From positions 85,671 through 149,670 of the forward strand of contig NZ_SMLZ01000106.1 in NCBI RefSeq assembly GCF_009711415.1: a stretch of 64,000 nucleotides of DNA, in the 5' to 3' direction. The notes under the pieces are model-generated. The model had not been told where the DNA came from and searched no databases. It was given only the letters and a program-made list of their open reading frames with translations. This document shows, in pieces, positions 20,549-31,400 of this stretch. Source of the stretch: Roseibium denhamense. Its GTDB lineage: Bacteria; Pseudomonadota; Alphaproteobacteria; Rhizobiales; Stappiaceae. Both the position numbers and the translations under genes were made by a program. Each line of letters starts with the position of its first letter. Positions within the stretch are counted from its first letter, which is position 1.

Positions 20549-20848
20549 ATGATCAAATCCGAGCTGGTTCAGCACATTGCTGAGCAGAATCCGCACCTAT
20601 ATCAACGTGACGTGGAAAACATCGTCAATGCGATACTGGACGAGATCACTGAGGCGCTGATGCGCGGAGATCGGGTGGAACTGCGCGGTTTCGGTGCATT
20701 TTCCGTCAAGAACCGTCCTGCGCGGGTTGGCCGCAATCCCAGAACAGGGCAAAAGGTTGAAGTCGACGAAAAGTTCGTCCCATTTTTCAAAACCGGCAAG
20801 GAAATGCGGATCCGGTTGAATGACGGTGTCGATCACGGGGATGATTGA
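20549..20848 (+). CDS. ihfB: Integration host factor subunit beta
   Basis: A 99-residue DNABII protein, the beta subunit of IHF, which bends DNA in the minor groove for transcription and recombination. It shows [45 protein letters not shown] with the DNA-intercalating RNPRTG arm, and [13 protein letters not shown]. The start at 20549 has GAGGGGG ahead; an upstream in-frame ATG is inside sppA. It is between sppA and lapA in the same transcript. Confidence 0.96.
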   Translation: MIKSELVQHIAEQNPHLYQRDVENIVNAILDEITEALMRGDRVELRGFGAFSVKNRPARVGRNPRTGQKVEVDEKFVPFFKTGKEMRIRLNDGVDHGDD

Positions 20849-20909
20849 CGCACGGCAACAGCCGTAATGATCCGGTCCCGCCAACAGCTTGAAGCTTCTG
20901 GAGATCACT

Positions 20910-21275
20910 GTGTTCCGTTTCATCAAAACCGTTATTTTGATGCTCACCATTATCATTGTGGTGCCGTTGGCTGTTGCGAACCGGCACACGGTGTCAATCG
21001 CGCTTAATCCTTTTGATCCGCAGGACCCCCGCCTGACCGTGCCGGACGTTCCGCTGTTCTGGGTGTTTTTCGCCTGCATTATGGTGGGAATCGTTCTGGG
21101 TGGCGTTGGCGTTTGGACCGCACAGGGCCGCTGGCGCAAAGAAGCCCGAGTGAAGCGGCGCGAAGCCGACAAGTGGCATAAGGAAGCCGACAAGCTGCGG
21201 GAAATGACGGCACCTGCCCCCGGCTTGCCAGGAGGCAAAGGGCTGCCTGCTCCGGATAAGCGCTCCGCGGCCTAA
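20910..21275 (+). CDS. LapA family membrane protein (DUF1049)
   Basis: A 121-residue protein with two membrane helices (about 5-23 and 47-69) and a charged cytoplasmic tail rich in Lys, Arg and Glu. It matches the lipopolysaccharide assembly protein A domain (DUF1049). In E. coli LapA acts with LapB to control LpxC turnover; no lapB is seen nearby, so the role here is inferred. GTG at 20910 is preferred over a TTG at 20889 because GGAG lies 6 nt before it. Confidence 0.85.
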   Translation: MFRFIKTVILMLTIIIVVPLAVANRHTVSIALNPFDPQDPRLTVPDVPLFWVFFACIMVGIVLGGVGVWTAQGRWRKEARVKRREADKWHKEADKLREMTAPAPGLPGGKGLPAPDKRSAA

Positions 21276-21282
21276 CCCACCA

Positions 21283-22194
21283 ATGCGCATTATCTCCAGC
21301 GATGAAATCGATTATTGCCTGGAAGATAGAGACGTTTTGGAAACCCTGCGCCGTGCCTTCCGGTCCAGCATTCAAACCCCGTATGTTGACGCTCTCACCA
21401 TACCAAGGCCAAAGCAATCCGCCGGGGCGCTCGAATTTCACCCGGCATGGACGAACTTTGCCGGGCAGGGGCATAGCGATCGCGGATATATCGGCTGCAA
21501 TCTGAAACTGTCCCTGCCGGAACTGACCGGCCCCGCATCCAACATCTATGTGCTGTTTTCCGGAAGCGGCGGCCAGCCTATCGCTCTGATTGATGGCATG
21601 CGGCTCGGGGTTTGGCGGAAGGCGGGAATTCACGGGCTGGCCGCGGCTTATCTCGCGCGCGAGGACGCCCGCCGCATGCTTGTCATTGGCGATGATCCCC
21701 GGCTCCCGCGTATCGTATCGGCCTATTCATCCGTAAGGGGCCTAACATCGGTTCTGTTCTGCGGCACCGCTCCATCCGTCCAAAAGCGCATTTCGGGAAA
21801 CTCGGGCCTTTCCCATCTTCACTTTGGAACCACAGCCGACATCCCGGCGGCGGTGGAAGGCGCGGATATTGTCTGTGTTGCCGGTCCCGCGCACAACCAG
21901 CAAGATCAGTCATTGCTGCCTGACGACTTCGATCCCCCAGCGGGCTGCCACATCGACGTGCTCAATCCGCGCCTGTCCCTGCCATCGGACCTTCTTGAGG
22001 ACTGCCGACTGTTTACCTCCGATTGTTCGCACCCGCCTTTTGACGGCAAGGATTGGGCAGCAGATCTGACCGACCTTGCACGCGGTGATAAGGCCGGCCG
22101 CCGCTACTATGGTCAAAGAACGCTTTTTTGCGCGAACACACTGACCGGAAAAGCTGACTTTGCTTTGGCAACACACGTTTTTTTGAGAACCTGA
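21283..22194 (+). CDS. Ornithine cyclodeaminase/mu-crystallin family protein, degenerate
   Basis: A 303-residue member of the ornithine cyclodeaminase/mu-crystallin family by length and outline: the start MRIISSDEIDYCL, NLKLSLPEL, IALIDGMRLGVWRKAGIHGLAAAYLAR near 105-128, and the Rossmann region near 133. Key positions are altered. The usual R-T-A of the RTAA motif is R-K-A, and the glycine-rich GxGxQ of the dinucleotide site is GDDPRL. It may have lost deaminase and dehydrogenase activity. It starts 7 nt after lapA and is probably in the sppA transcript. Confidence 0.78.
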   Translation: MRIISSDEIDYCLEDRDVLETLRRAFRSSIQTPYVDALTIPRPKQSAGALEFHPAWTNFAGQGHSDRGYIGCNLKLSLPELTGPASNIYVLFSGSGGQPIALIDGMRLGVWRKAGIHGLAAAYLAREDARRMLVIGDDPRLPRIVSAYSSVRGLTSVLFCGTAPSVQKRISGNSGLSHLHFGTTADIPAAVEGADIVCVAGPAHNQQDQSLLPDDFDPPAGCHIDVLNPRLSLPSDLLEDCRLFTSDCSHPPFDGKDWAADLTDLARGDKAGRRYYGQRTLFCANTLTGKADFALATHVFLRT

Positions 22195-22328
22195 GCGCTG
22201 GTAAGCGCCATCTCAAAGCCCATATCTAAATGTAGCAAGGGGAGCACCCGAAGCCCGTCGTTCAATGAAGCGTAAAACGCACATGTCATCGACTGCTTCA
22301 AATCGTGTTTCTTTCGAAGGAGCCTGAC

Positions 22329-22421
22329 ATGCTTAGGACTTTTGCCTATGGCGCAAGTCTCCCGATGGTCACCTTGGGGCTGATCGTCTATGTGTCGGCC
22401 GCTTATGGGCTGGTCTACTAA
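22329..22421 (+). CDS. 30-residue single-helix membrane peptide
   Basis: A short open frame encoding one hydrophobic helix (MVTLGLIVYVSAAYGLVY) after a basic N-terminus MLRTFAYGASLP. AAGGAG lies 8-9 nt before the ATG, and a strong terminator follows 6 nt after the stop, so it looks like an expressed transcription unit of its own. No homologue is recognised. Small single-helix proteins often modify transporters or kinases, but no partner can be named. Confidence 0.55.
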   Translation: MLRTFAYGASLPMVTLGLIVYVSAAYGLVY

Positions 22422-22427
22422 CATCAA

Positions 22428-22468
22428 GACAGAAAGCGGGTCCGGCAGGTCCCGCTTTCTGTCTTTTT
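22428..22468. terminator. Intrinsic terminator, bidirectional
   Basis: 13-bp perfect stem GACAGAAAGCGGG (22428-22440) / CCCGCTTTCTGTC (22451-22463), followed by TTTTTGA. It lies between the small membrane peptide and the convergent VOC gene. Confidence 0.92.
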
Positions 22469-22479
22469 GATCTGAACTC

Positions 22480-22866
22480 TTACTCCCGGATTTCGGCGGG
22501 TGTCATCCACCCCTGGACGGCACCGCCTGGGTCTTTGAGGACAGCGATGCGTCCGATCCCCGGGACAACAAATGGCGGCGTAAGGATCATGGCCCCTTGC
22601 GTCTTTGCAAGCTCCAACCGCTCATCCACATTGTCGACCGAAAGATAGGACATCCAGTGTTCCGAAACGCCGCCAAATTTCGGCCCTGACATGGGAAACA
22701 CACCCGCAACCGGGTCGTCACCGAGTTTGGCGAGGTGGTAAATCGTGCCATCCTCCATCGGCATCTCCGAAAACTGCCAGCCAAGGCATGTCGTGTAAAA
22801 CGCTTTTGCCTTCTCGGGATCCCGGGTCATCAGTTCATTCCAATAAAATGTTCCGTGTTCCCACAT
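22480..22866 (-). CDS. VOC family protein (glyoxalase/bleomycin-resistance fold)
   Basis: A 128-residue vicinal-oxygen-chelate protein. It opens with MWEHGTFYWNELMTRDPEKAKAFYTTCLGWQF, typical of the group annotated as glyoxalase/dioxygenase-like, and has a second half with MSYLSVDNVDERLELAKTQGA and VLKDPGGAVQGW. The start at 22866 has AGGGAAG upstream and matches the family. The substrate is unknown, and such small VOC proteins are often of uncertain function. It stands alone between terminators. Confidence 0.88.
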   Translation of the reverse strand: MWEHGTFYWNELMTRDPEKAKAFYTTCLGWQFSEMPMEDGTIYHLAKLGDDPVAGVFPMSGPKFGGVSEHWMSYLSVDNVDERLELAKTQGAMILTPPFVVPGIGRIAVLKDPGGAVQGWMTPAEIRE

Positions 22867-23050
22867 AGTCTTCCCTTTCGAGATGGAGGGTAGGATGTAC
22901 TGCCGGCCGGCGCGCACATGATCCGGGGAAAGTACCATAAACATCGCCATAAGGCTGCGCGGCTGCGGTCACATTCGGACCATAGGCCCCCCACCGGCGC
23001 CGGCACATCTCAAGACGGGAGCAAGCCCTTACATCTCTGTGGGAGGTGCT

Positions 23051-23653
23051 CTAGCGGCTTTTGTAGCCCGGAAGGGTCCAGCCATAGGTCAACGCGCCGC
23101 CGCGCAAGACGAAAGCCAACAGCCCGGCAATACAGGCCGCAGGGAGCTGGGCAAGGCCAAGCTTGGCCAAAAGCACAAAGCAGCCGGCCCCGGCAAAAGC
23201 GGCACTCACATAAATCTCCGGCTTTACGATTGATGACGGTTCGCGCGCAATTGTGTCACGCAACACCCCGCCGAACGTCGCTGTCGCCACCCCCATCAGG
23301 ACGGCAACCAAAACCGTGTCGCCAACGCTCATGGCCTTGGCCGCCCCCATCACGGAATACGCAGAAATTCCCACAGCGTCCGCCCATCTCAGCGGCTTGT
23401 TGAGCTGCTCGATCCAGTGGGCGAAAAACCACAGGAACACACTGACCCCCAAGCAGACCAGCAAATACCCTTCATTGCCAACCCAAAATACCGGCACACC
23501 AAGCAACAAGTCGCGCAAGGTCCCGCCGCCAATGCCGGTCAGCGTGGCAAAAAACAAAAACGCGATGAAATCCAATTGCTTGCGGGAGGCGATAATCCCG
23601 CCGGTAATGGCGAAAACCGCAACCCCGACATAATCCAGATACTGCAACAGCAT
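23051..23653 (-). CDS. Trimeric intracellular cation channel family protein (UPF0126)
   Basis: A 200-residue membrane protein of the UPF0126/YicG group related to TRIC potassium channels, with about seven helices. An internal repeat is visible: GIGGGTLRDLLLG in the first half (near 52) and FGGVLRDTIARE in the second (near 138), each with the conserved glycines and RD. The start at 23653 is preferred because an upstream ATG at 23692 lies inside a transcription-terminator hairpin. It is a separate minus-strand unit downstream of grpE. Confidence 0.9.
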   Translation of the reverse strand: MLLQYLDYVGVAVFAITGGIIASRKQLDFIAFLFFATLTGIGGGTLRDLLLGVPVFWVGNEGYLLVCLGVSVFLWFFAHWIEQLNKPLRWADAVGISAYSVMGAAKAMSVGDTVLVAVLMGVATATFGGVLRDTIAREPSSIVKPEIYVSAAFAGAGCFVLLAKLGLAQLPAACIAGLLAFVLRGGALTYGWTLPGYKSR

Positions 23654-23672
23654 AATCGGCCGATCCAAAATC

Positions 23673-23709
23673 AAAAAAACCGCCCTGACCATATGGCAAG
23701 GGCGGTTTG
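23673..23709 (-). terminator. Intrinsic terminator downstream of grpE
   Basis: Arms AAACCGCCCT and AGGGCGGTTT form the stem around a 12-nt centre; on the minus strand it is followed by a T-run (complement of 23673-23679). It lies between grpE and the UPF0126 gene. Confidence 0.85.
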
Positions 23710-23772
23710 AATGTCATGTGTTCGCGGCAGTTAGATCAGCGGGCCATTCCCGCAGAAAGCGCCGGCTGAGGG

Positions 23773-24408
23773 TCACACACTCTTGTCAACAGCCTCTCCT
23801 GCGTCGCCGGTCGCCGCAGCTTGTGGCACTTCTTTTGGCCCGCCCTTGGAAACACCAACCATGGCAGGACGCAAAACGCGCTCGCCGATCACGTAACCGG
23901 CCTGAACGACCTGGACAACGGTGTTGTTCGGGACTTCCGTGTTCGGCACTTCAAACATGGCCTGGTGGAAATTCGGGTCGAATTTCTGCCCTTCCGGCTC
24001 CAGCTTCTTGACGCCGTTCTTCTCCAGCTGATTGAGCAGATCCCGCTCAATCATTTCAACACCCTCGATCAGAGAAGCTACGCCAGCATCGGCATTGCGC
24101 CGGTCTTCTTCCGGCAGCGCTTCAAGAGCACGGCGAAGATTGTCGGAGACCGTCAGCATATCCCGAGCGAAACTGGAAACAGCATATTGCCGGGCATCCT
24201 TGACTTCTTTTTCTGTCCGGCGGCGTAGGTTTTCCATTTCCGCCATCGTGCGCAGCGCCCGGTCCTTCAGCTCCGCGTTTTCAGCAGTCAGAGCGTCAAC
24301 CGGGTCAGCACCAGCTTCATCTCCGGCATCTGGCTGTTCTGCGGCTGCTTCAGTGTCCGGTGTGACGGATTCCGGCTGATCTTCCGGGGTTTGATTTTCG
24401 TTGCTCAT
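23773..24408 (-). CDS. grpE: Nucleotide exchange factor GrpE
   Basis: A 211-residue cochaperone that releases ADP from DnaK. An acidic disordered N-terminus (about 1-40) leads to the long dimer helix ([21 protein letters not shown]), and the C-terminal beta-wing shows [12 protein letters not shown] near 143 and [19 protein letters not shown] near 170. It starts at 24408. A heat-shock-like promoter lies upstream and a strong terminator downstream, so it is probably monocistronic. Confidence 0.96.
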   Translation of the reverse strand: MSNENQTPEDQPESVTPDTEAAAEQPDAGDEAGADPVDALTAENAELKDRALRTMAEMENLRRRTEKEVKDARQYAVSSFARDMLTVSDNLRRALEALPEEDRRNADAGVASLIEGVEMIERDLLNQLEKNGVKKLEPEGQKFDPNFHQAMFEVPNTEVPNNTVVQVVQAGYVIGERVLRPAMVGVSKGGPKEVPQAAATGDAGEAVDKSV

Positions 24409-24443
24409 GAATGTTCCGTTTGGCTCAAACTTGTCTGCGGATG

Positions 24444-24476
24444 CTTATAAGTCCGGTGCCTCGATTTTTCAAAGCA
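24444..24476 (-). promoter_or_regulatory. Candidate heat-shock promoter of grpE
   Basis: On the minus strand GCTTTGAAA (24476-24468) and CTTATAAG (24451-24444) resemble alphaproteobacterial sigma-32 elements with 16-nt spacing from TTTGAA to CTTATAA. The -35 is imperfect. It is about 36-68 nt upstream of the grpE start codon. Confidence 0.35.
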
Positions 24477-24479
24477 GAT

Positions 24480-24507
24480 CGGCGGATAGGCTTTCGCTTA
24501 TCCGCCG
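24480..24507 (-). terminator. Hairpin between trxA and grpE, possible terminator
   Basis: 9-bp arms CGGCGGATA (24480-24488) and TATCCGCCG (24499-24507). On the minus strand no immediate T-run follows, only a later GAAAAAT, so it is a weak candidate. Confidence 0.4.
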
Positions 24508-24551
24508 GATCGCATCGATATGGTCTTGGCAGCCCGGCTGCCCGTGACGAC

Positions 24552-24872
24552 TTAAAGGGCGCTGTTGATCCAGTCGGCAAGCTTGTTTTTCGGTGCGGCA
24601 CCAACCTGCTGTGCCATTGGTTCGCCGTCCTTGAAGATAATCAGCATGGGGATGGACCGGACGCCATACTTCATGGCCATGTCCTGGTTCTCATCGATGT
24701 TCAGCTTGGTAATCTTGACCTTGCCGTCCAACTCCTCGGAAATTTCTTCCAGGGCTGGCGCAATCATCTTACAAGGGCCGCACCATTCCGCCCAAAAATC
24801 GACGACAACAGGACCATCGGATTCCAGAACTTCTGCTGCGAATGACGCGTCGGTGACTTGTGTGGTAGCCAT
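24552..24872 (-). CDS. trxA: Thioredoxin 1
   Basis: A 106-residue thioredoxin, the general cytoplasmic disulfide reductant. The active site is [10 protein letters not shown] with Cys31 and Cys34; the cis-proline segment is RSIPMLIIF and the C-terminus is [11 protein letters not shown]. The start at 24872 is standard for the family; a longer frame would run into addA. It is downstream of addA by 86 nt, the order addB-addA-trxA found in many Hyphomicrobiales. Confidence 0.96.
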   Translation of the reverse strand: MATTQVTDASFAAEVLESDGPVVVDFWAEWCGPCKMIAPALEEISEELDGKVKITKLNIDENQDMAMKYGVRSIPMLIIFKDGEPMAQQVGAAPKNKLADWINSAL

Positions 24873-24958
24873 AACAATATCTCGTGGTTTGGAAGAGCTG
24901 CGCCTACCCAATGCAAGCGCGCTGGTTGGCACGAACGTAGGTAGCCTTCCAGGCGGCG

Positions 24959-27900
24959 TCAACCCGCGATGGTCTCCGGCAGAAGGTTGGCAAAGGTTTC
25001 TTCGAGGACGGCTGCCGGGATTTCCATGATGGACGGACCAGATGTCCACAAAAGCTGGGCAACAATCTCGTGACCGGGATAGATGTGACGCAACAATTCC
25101 CGATAAACACTTAGCTGTGCACGATACTCTAGCGGGACATCATCAACCGCCGTTGGCGGGTTCAAGTTGGTCTTGTAGTCCACGATCACAACACGGTTAT
25201 CGGCGATCACCAGGCGGTCAATCAAACCCGAGATCTCGACACCCTCCCCGTTGGCGGCCTGAATGGTTCCAACAACCGGAACTTCGGCGCGGGCATTTTT
25301 CGAAAACACATATGCGAATGCCGGGGCTTCCAGAACGGAGATGACTTCCCTCAGCAGATCCTCCCGGTGCCCGGCAAATTCCGGCTTCACGCCTTGATCA
25401 ATCAGATCGGCTGCCGCCTTCTTCCGGGCCCCGGCCGGAACATCCGGAAGCAGCTCCAGCAGCCGGTGGATCAGTGTTCCTTTTTCCAGTGGCCATGACG
25501 CGTCAGACGCCTTTGCATGAAGCCTGGAGCCTTTGGGAACGGTATCTATCCCCTCCTTGGTCTCCATCGCTTCAAACACTTTCGATGGTTGAAGCCGCCG
25601 CTTTCTGGGTAGAGGTTTCATGGGTTCCAGCAACCATCCGGGCATGACCGGATCAGTTGGGGTACGTTCGGGTTGGGTTTCCTTCGGCGCGGTTTCACTA
25701 TCAGCTGGCGAAGGCGTTTGTTGCCATTGCCATGCAACGATATCCCCAGCCGGGTTCTGGATCTCCTTTGCCTCAGGCTTCAGGGCTCGCGAGACCATCT
25801 GATACCAGCAGTTTTCATGAGCTCCCCGTTTTGGCTGCCACCCGCAGACAACAAGCCTGTCTTCGGCCCGGGTGAGCGCCACATAGAGCAAACGCCGGTA
25901 CTCTTCCTCCTGCTTGTCCCGGAGCCCCGAAAGCGTCTCCTCGTGCCAAGCCATCCGGTCAGCTTTTGGCGGCAACCACACAAGGGCTGGCGGTAACAGC
26001 TCGTTTCCGTGTCTTGCCCGTGGCAGAAAGGCCGGATCATGAAGGGCGCTGACAGGAGCGCCGCCCGGATCTGCCAGGATCACGGTCTTTGCTTCCAATC
26101 CCTTGGACCCGTGCACGGTCATGATCCGGACCATGCCTTTTGTGTTGGTAAGCTCGCGCTTGATTTCTGTTGGCGCGGCGGCCATCCAGGCCAGGAACCC
26201 CTCCAGGCCCGGCATGCCGGTTTGCTCATAGGCAATCGTAAGCGCCAGGAACTCGTCGAGAACATCGTCGACTTCGACACCAAGGCGTCCGCGAAAGGCC
26301 TTCCGGCCACCATCCGCTCCAAGAAGGCGCGCGAAGAACTCGTATGGAGGTACGAAGTCCGCGCGGCTGCGCCAGTCTTCCAAACGCGTGCGCACGGCTG
26401 CCCACTTCGCGTCTGCCGATGCGCGCTTGAGCACCATCTGCCAAAGCGTTCCGGGCCTCACCTTGTCCGGAGTTTCGCGTGCGACCTCCAGAAGGTAGTC
26501 ATCATCCAGCCCGAACAAGGGGCTTTTCAGAACGGCAGCCAAGGACAGATCATCTTCGGGCAAAAGCATGAACCGGCCCAGAGCGGCAAGATCCTGGACA
26601 GCAATATGCTTTGTCAAAACAAGCCGGTCGCTGCCAGCTGTCGGTAAGTTGAGCCGTTTCAGTTCCCGGTTCAAAGCGTCGACAAACGGGCCTCGTTTGC
26701 GCACGAGAACCATCACGTCACCAGGTTCAACCGCACCGCTTCTCACCCACCCGGAAATGGTTTCGGCAATCCGGCAGGCCAGTTTGAGCATGGGGCTGCC
26801 CGTGCCGACATGATCAATCGGCTGGCGCCAGTCATCCGGCTCATCGATCTCCGTCTCGGCCTCCATCGGCCACAGCTCGACGACTCCGGGGTCCCGCCGG
26901 ATGGCTTCGTGAACCGGTGCGGTCACCTCCTGTGAAAGTCCCTTATGCGCCGCCTCGTCCTTGAAGATCCGGTCGACCGCCCCCAATACATCCGGCGCCG
27001 AGCGAAACGAGAGCTGCAAGTTGACGGAATGAAATTCCCGCTCGGCCTGTCCGGCACGCCTCGAAAAATCCCGCCGCATGGCATCAAAATAGGCTGGGAT
27101 TGCTCCCTGGAAGGAGTAGATGGACTGCTTTTCGTCACCGACCGCAAAAAGAGTTCTTGCCGCCTCGCGCGCGCCCTCACCGGAAAAGAACTCTGACGCC
27201 AGCGAAGCAATCACTTCCCATTGGCGCGGGCTTGTATCCTGCGCTTCGTCAACGAGAATATGGTCAAGGCCCTGGTCCAGTTTGAACTGCACCCATTGGG
27301 CCGCATCGGACTTCGCAAGGAGGGTCGCGGTCTTGACCACAAGATCCTCGAAATCCAGGTAACCTCTTGTGTTTTTCGCTTCTTCGTAATGACCGATCAC
27401 TGCATCGGCCAGCCGGAGCAAAGCAACGGTCCCTTCATATGTGACCCGTTTCCGGCGTTCTTCGAGGAGGCCGAGTAGCCGTTGTTGCTCGCCAAAAAGC
27501 GCCTCGACCATTTCAGGAAAGGCTTCCGCAACCTTCTTGGTCGCAAGAGATTTGCGGGCCTCCAGTTTGCCGGTCAAGTACAGCGGCAGCCAGGCCTCCC
27601 GAAACGCTACGGTATCGGTCAGCCTTGCGGCTGCGACGAGAGCCTCCGCCTTGGCCTGATCCGTCTTGGTTCCGGTTCTCAGGGCCTCGGCATAACTGAG
27701 ACAGGTGTTCAGATCGAACGGGCAGCTGGACTTAAACTGCGCATCAAAACCGGAGACCGTTGCACCGGCCTCCACCTCAAGATCGAGCGCCAAATCGTTC
27801 AGGGCAGTGTCGAGCCCGCCTGCGTCTCCCGTCCAGCGGCGAAACGCGTCCCGGTTCTGGATCAGCTCATCCAGTGCCTTTTGAGCAGCACCGTCACTCA

Positions 27901-28462
27901 TGAGATCAATCACCGAGCCGAGGGCCCGGCCAAAAGCGCTGTCCGGTTCGCTTTCCGCTGTGTGTAGAACAAATTCTCGCGCTGCGGCCATCAGCTCGGT
28001 CGCCACCCGGTCATCAAGCACGGCAAAATGACCCGCTACATTGGCTTCGAGCGGGAACTGATGAAGCAACGCCTCGCAGAAGCCGTGAATGGTTTGAATT
28101 TTCAGCCCGCCAGGCGTTTCCAACGCGCGCGCGAAGAGACGGCGGGCCATGGCAAGACGCGGCCGGTCCGGTTTCCGCCCTTCAATATCCGTCAATTCGG
28201 CCGTGAGCGCTTCGTCGCACATGGTTACCCACGTGCCAAGGATCTTGAAGACACGGGTTGCCATTTCGGCCGCCGCAGCCTTGGTGAACGTCAGGGCCAG
28301 GATCCGCGATGGATCCGTGCCATCGAGGAGCAGACGGACAACCCGGCGGGACAGGACAAAGGTTTTGCCTGAACCGGCATTTGCACTCACCCAAGCGGAG
28401 GCCTGCGGACGGGACGCAAGATCCTGACGTGTCCGGGTCAGTTCGGGGATTTGAAAGCTCAC
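24959..28462 (-). CDS. addA: Double-strand break repair helicase AddA
   Basis: A 1167-residue UvrD-like helicase/nuclease that with AddB resects DNA ends for RecA loading. Walker A is [14 protein letters not shown] ([15 protein letters not shown] near 25-40), followed by [12 protein letters not shown]; the Walker B region is [14 protein letters not shown] near 405; [19 protein letters not shown] follows ([15 protein letters not shown]). Motif V/VI includes [16 protein letters not shown] and [15 protein letters not shown]. The C-terminal nuclease motif is VIVDYKTN near 1100. A GTG at 28462 overlaps the addB stop by 4 nt (GTGA) with GGAGACGGA ahead, so I chose it over an ATG at 28489. Confidence 0.95.
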   Translation of the reverse strand: MSFQIPELTRTRQDLASRPQASAWVSANAGSGKTFVLSRRVVRLLLDGTDPSRILALTFTKAAAAEMATRVFKILGTWVTMCDEALTAELTDIEGRKPDRPRLAMARRLFARALETPGGLKIQTIHGFCEALLHQFPLEANVAGHFAVLDDRVATELMAAAREFVLHTAESEPDSAFGRALGSVIDLMSDGAAQKALDELIQNRDAFRRWTGDAGGLDTALNDLALDLEVEAGATVSGFDAQFKSSCPFDLNTCLSYAEALRTGTKTDQAKAEALVAAARLTDTVAFREAWLPLYLTGKLEARKSLATKKVAEAFPEMVEALFGEQQRLLGLLEERRKRVTYEGTVALLRLADAVIGHYEEAKNTRGYLDFEDLVVKTATLLAKSDAAQWVQFKLDQGLDHILVDEAQDTSPRQWEVIASLASEFFSGEGAREAARTLFAVGDEKQSIYSFQGAIPAYFDAMRRDFSRRAGQAEREFHSVNLQLSFRSAPDVLGAVDRIFKDEAAHKGLSQEVTAPVHEAIRRDPGVVELWPMEAETEIDEPDDWRQPIDHVGTGSPMLKLACRIAETISGWVRSGAVEPGDVMVLVRKRGPFVDALNRELKRLNLPTAGSDRLVLTKHIAVQDLAALGRFMLLPEDDLSLAAVLKSPLFGLDDDYLLEVARETPDKVRPGTLWQMVLKRASADAKWAAVRTRLEDWRSRADFVPPYEFFARLLGADGGRKAFRGRLGVEVDDVLDEFLALTIAYEQTGMPGLEGFLAWMAAAPTEIKRELTNTKGMVRIMTVHGSKGLEAKTVILADPGGAPVSALHDPAFLPRARHGNELLPPALVWLPPKADRMAWHEETLSGLRDKQEEEYRRLLYVALTRAEDRLVVCGWQPKRGAHENCWYQMVSRALKPEAKEIQNPAGDIVAWQWQQTPSPADSETAPKETQPERTPTDPVMPGWLLEPMKPLPRKRRLQPSKVFEAMETKEGIDTVPKGSRLHAKASDASWPLEKGTLIHRLLELLPDVPAGARKKAAADLIDQGVKPEFAGHREDLLREVISVLEAPAFAYVFSKNARAEVPVVGTIQAANGEGVEISGLIDRLVIADNRVVIVDYKTNLNPPTAVDDVPLEYRAQLSVYRELLRHIYPGHEIVAQLLWTSGPSIMEIPAAVLEETFANLLPETIAG

Positions 28463-31400
28463 TCCGTCTCCTCCCCGCCAATGGCCCATTCCTGCGTGCG
28501 AGCGAGATGATCGTAGGGCCCGTCTTGCTGACGCTCACGCATCACGCGGGCCCGTGAGAGATATCCGGTTTCCTCCTTCGCATAATGGGCGATCAATTGT
28601 TCCAGGCGGCTCCAGGCATCTTCGATCAAGTCCTCCAGCGCCGTTTCTTTTGGATTCCGGCCTGCTTCAAGCACAGGATCCGATCCGCCTTTGAGTTGAA
28701 GATAAAGAAGATCCGAGATCGGCTCAGATGCAGGAATGTCTGAAAATCCGCCGCGCTTCACCATTGCCGCCGTCAATGGCAGTTGCGGTGACAACAGGGC
28801 GTCGACCTGTTTTTGGCTCGGCACCTGTCCGGTTTTATAGTCAATGATCGAAAGGGTTCCGTCCTTCATGACATCGATCCGGTCCGCGCGGCCCCGCAAA
28901 CGGAAATCAAAGCCGGGCAAGGCCAGCGGAACGCCGCCGCCGATTTCCAGATACCGTTTCTCGACCTCCAAACTCCGCTTGGCCTCATAGCCGACGAATT
29001 CCTTGGCAATGCGCTGAAACCGGGGCCACCACAACGCACGCAAGGCCGGAAAGGCGTCCAGGGGCTCGAACAAGTCATCACCGATGCCGATCAGGGCGGC
29101 AACCGCGCTTTCGTCCATTGGGCAATCCCAAACGGTCAGAAAACGCGCGAGCGCATCGTGGATCAGATTGCCTTTGTCGGCGGCACCGGGTTCTCCGCCA
29201 ATAGGATCAACAGGCTGGAGCTTGAGAACATGGCGGGCGTAAATCGCATAAGGGTCGCGGATCAGCCTTTCGATCTCGGTAATAGACAGCGTCTCGGGTC
29301 TTGCGGCTATTGGCGGACGCGGAGACGGGCGCTCTGCGGGGGTTACACTGCCCAGAGGCTGGTCAAGATACGCGGCAAATTTCGTGTAATAGGCGCCACG
29401 TTCTTCCATCGCCGATGTGACAGTAGGGCCCGCAAGCGTTGTCAGCCGCTGAAGCCAGCGTGAGGCGACGGTCGGCGCGCCATCGGAGCGCCCGGAGCGC
29501 GACAGTAAGACCCGCCGGGCTCCCATGCCCTGCGAGAAGTCGTGCGCTGCAGCTCCAGCCGGCGCTCTGGCGGCTCCAGGCCCAATTCCCGTTTCATGGG
29601 TCTGTTCAGCCATGGATCATTCCGGGTTCTCTGCGGCCAGATACCTTCATTCAATCCCCCGAGAACCACGAAATCGAAAGACTGAAGCCTTGCCTCCATG
29701 GGCCCCAAAATCTGGACACGCGGATCACCGGGCAGACGGCGGCGGACCGCTTGGCCCACCATGAGCGCCGGTAGTACAGACGGCCATTCGGCTGGATGAA
29801 TGGCGAGGCCGCTATGATCTGCTTCCAAAAGACCGGTTAGAAATGCTGCAAGCGCTTCACCAGCCTCGCCAGCATAGAGTTCGCTTAAGCTGCCATCTTC
29901 TTCCCGGGCGACTGCCTGGACAACATCAACATGACGGCGCGCCAGTTCGGCAACGGGAACAGGCTCTGATGCGCCCGCAAGGTCTTCAAGCGGCTGCAAG
30001 GCATCACCTAGGCGGTCAACCAGCGAAGATATGACGTCCCAATCGCCCTCATGTATCTTCTTCCAGCGCGGGACATGCGGGGTATCCGATGCACGGCGGC
30101 TTGCCTCAACTGCAGCCCTCAGACCTGCCGTCCCAGGCCGTGGGCGCGGGCCGCGCACGACCCCGCGCTCCAGCGCCCGGCTCGCCGACCTGATATCCTT
30201 GACGGGCATACCGAGCCGTGCCAGCGGATGTTTCAGCAAACTCAACAGGTCAATCGGCTCGCACCCGCCGAGCGCGAGCCGTGCCGCCAGAAGCGCAAGG
30301 ACCGCCGGCGCGGTTTGATCAAGTGGCCGTCCGGCACTGTCATCGACCTGGATGTTCCAGCGGATCAGCTCGGCCGCAACTCTCCGCGTCAACATCCGGT
30401 CAGGGGAGATCAGGGCAGCAGCTTGGCCCAGCTGAACCGCCTCGCGCAAGGCCGTTGCAACGCTCAAGGCTTCATCCGCTTCGTTGCGCCCTGTCATAAT
30501 CCCGACGTTCTCAAGGGCGCACGCACGCTCTCTTTCATCCATTTCATTCAGAAAAGCGGTCCAGCCGTCAGACGTATCAGCCGGTCTGAGCGCCTCTGAA
30601 ACCAGCGTCTCCCGCAGGTCCAGATCCGGCTCCGGGGCCGGGCCCAGGGCGGTAAAGCCGGTCCTGGTCATGCCCAACCGGCCCAGGAGCTGCTTCAAAG
30701 AATATTGTGGATGTCCGGGGAGTGGCTGACTGATGGAACGCGCCTCCCCTTTGCCCGCCTGCCGTTCACCGATCACCTCCCAGGATCGGTCATCGAGGCG
30801 GGTATCGAGACCAGGCAAAACGATAAAACCGTTCTCAAGCCCGGCAACTGCCTTCAGCAATTCCGCTGTTGCCGGAACCGAACCGGTAACGCCAGCAACA
30901 ATAACCGGTCCCTTGGGCGGATGAGACCGTAACCGCTCCGCCTCGCGCCGGATCAGTTGCGACCGCTGCACCATCGGATCCATAAGACCGCGTTCGGCCA
31001 AATGAGCTGGCCAAGCGGATTGAACGATCTGCAGAAAATCCAGGGTGATTTGCCAGTAGCGCGCATGGTCTTCCGGCACGAGACCGGCAACATCCCCCCA
31101 GTCGGCTTCTTCCGTTTCAACCTCATCCATCAAGGCAAGCAGATCTCCGGCAAGCCAGGCCGCATCAGCGGCAGATGCTGGGATGCCAAGCGGCTCGCCC
31201 GACTTGAGGGACAAGGCCTCCCGGCGGAGGGTTCCTTTCCAGGCCATGACAAGCCGGGTCATGGTAAGATGCCTTTCCAGAAGCGGCATTGGCGGGTCAA
31301 GCGGCTCCAGGTCCGGGCCACCGGTCAGAACCTGCAGGTCCTCCTCCGCATCGCCAACCGGGCGGATCGCCGGAAGCAGGACCGGACGTCCACCGAAACA

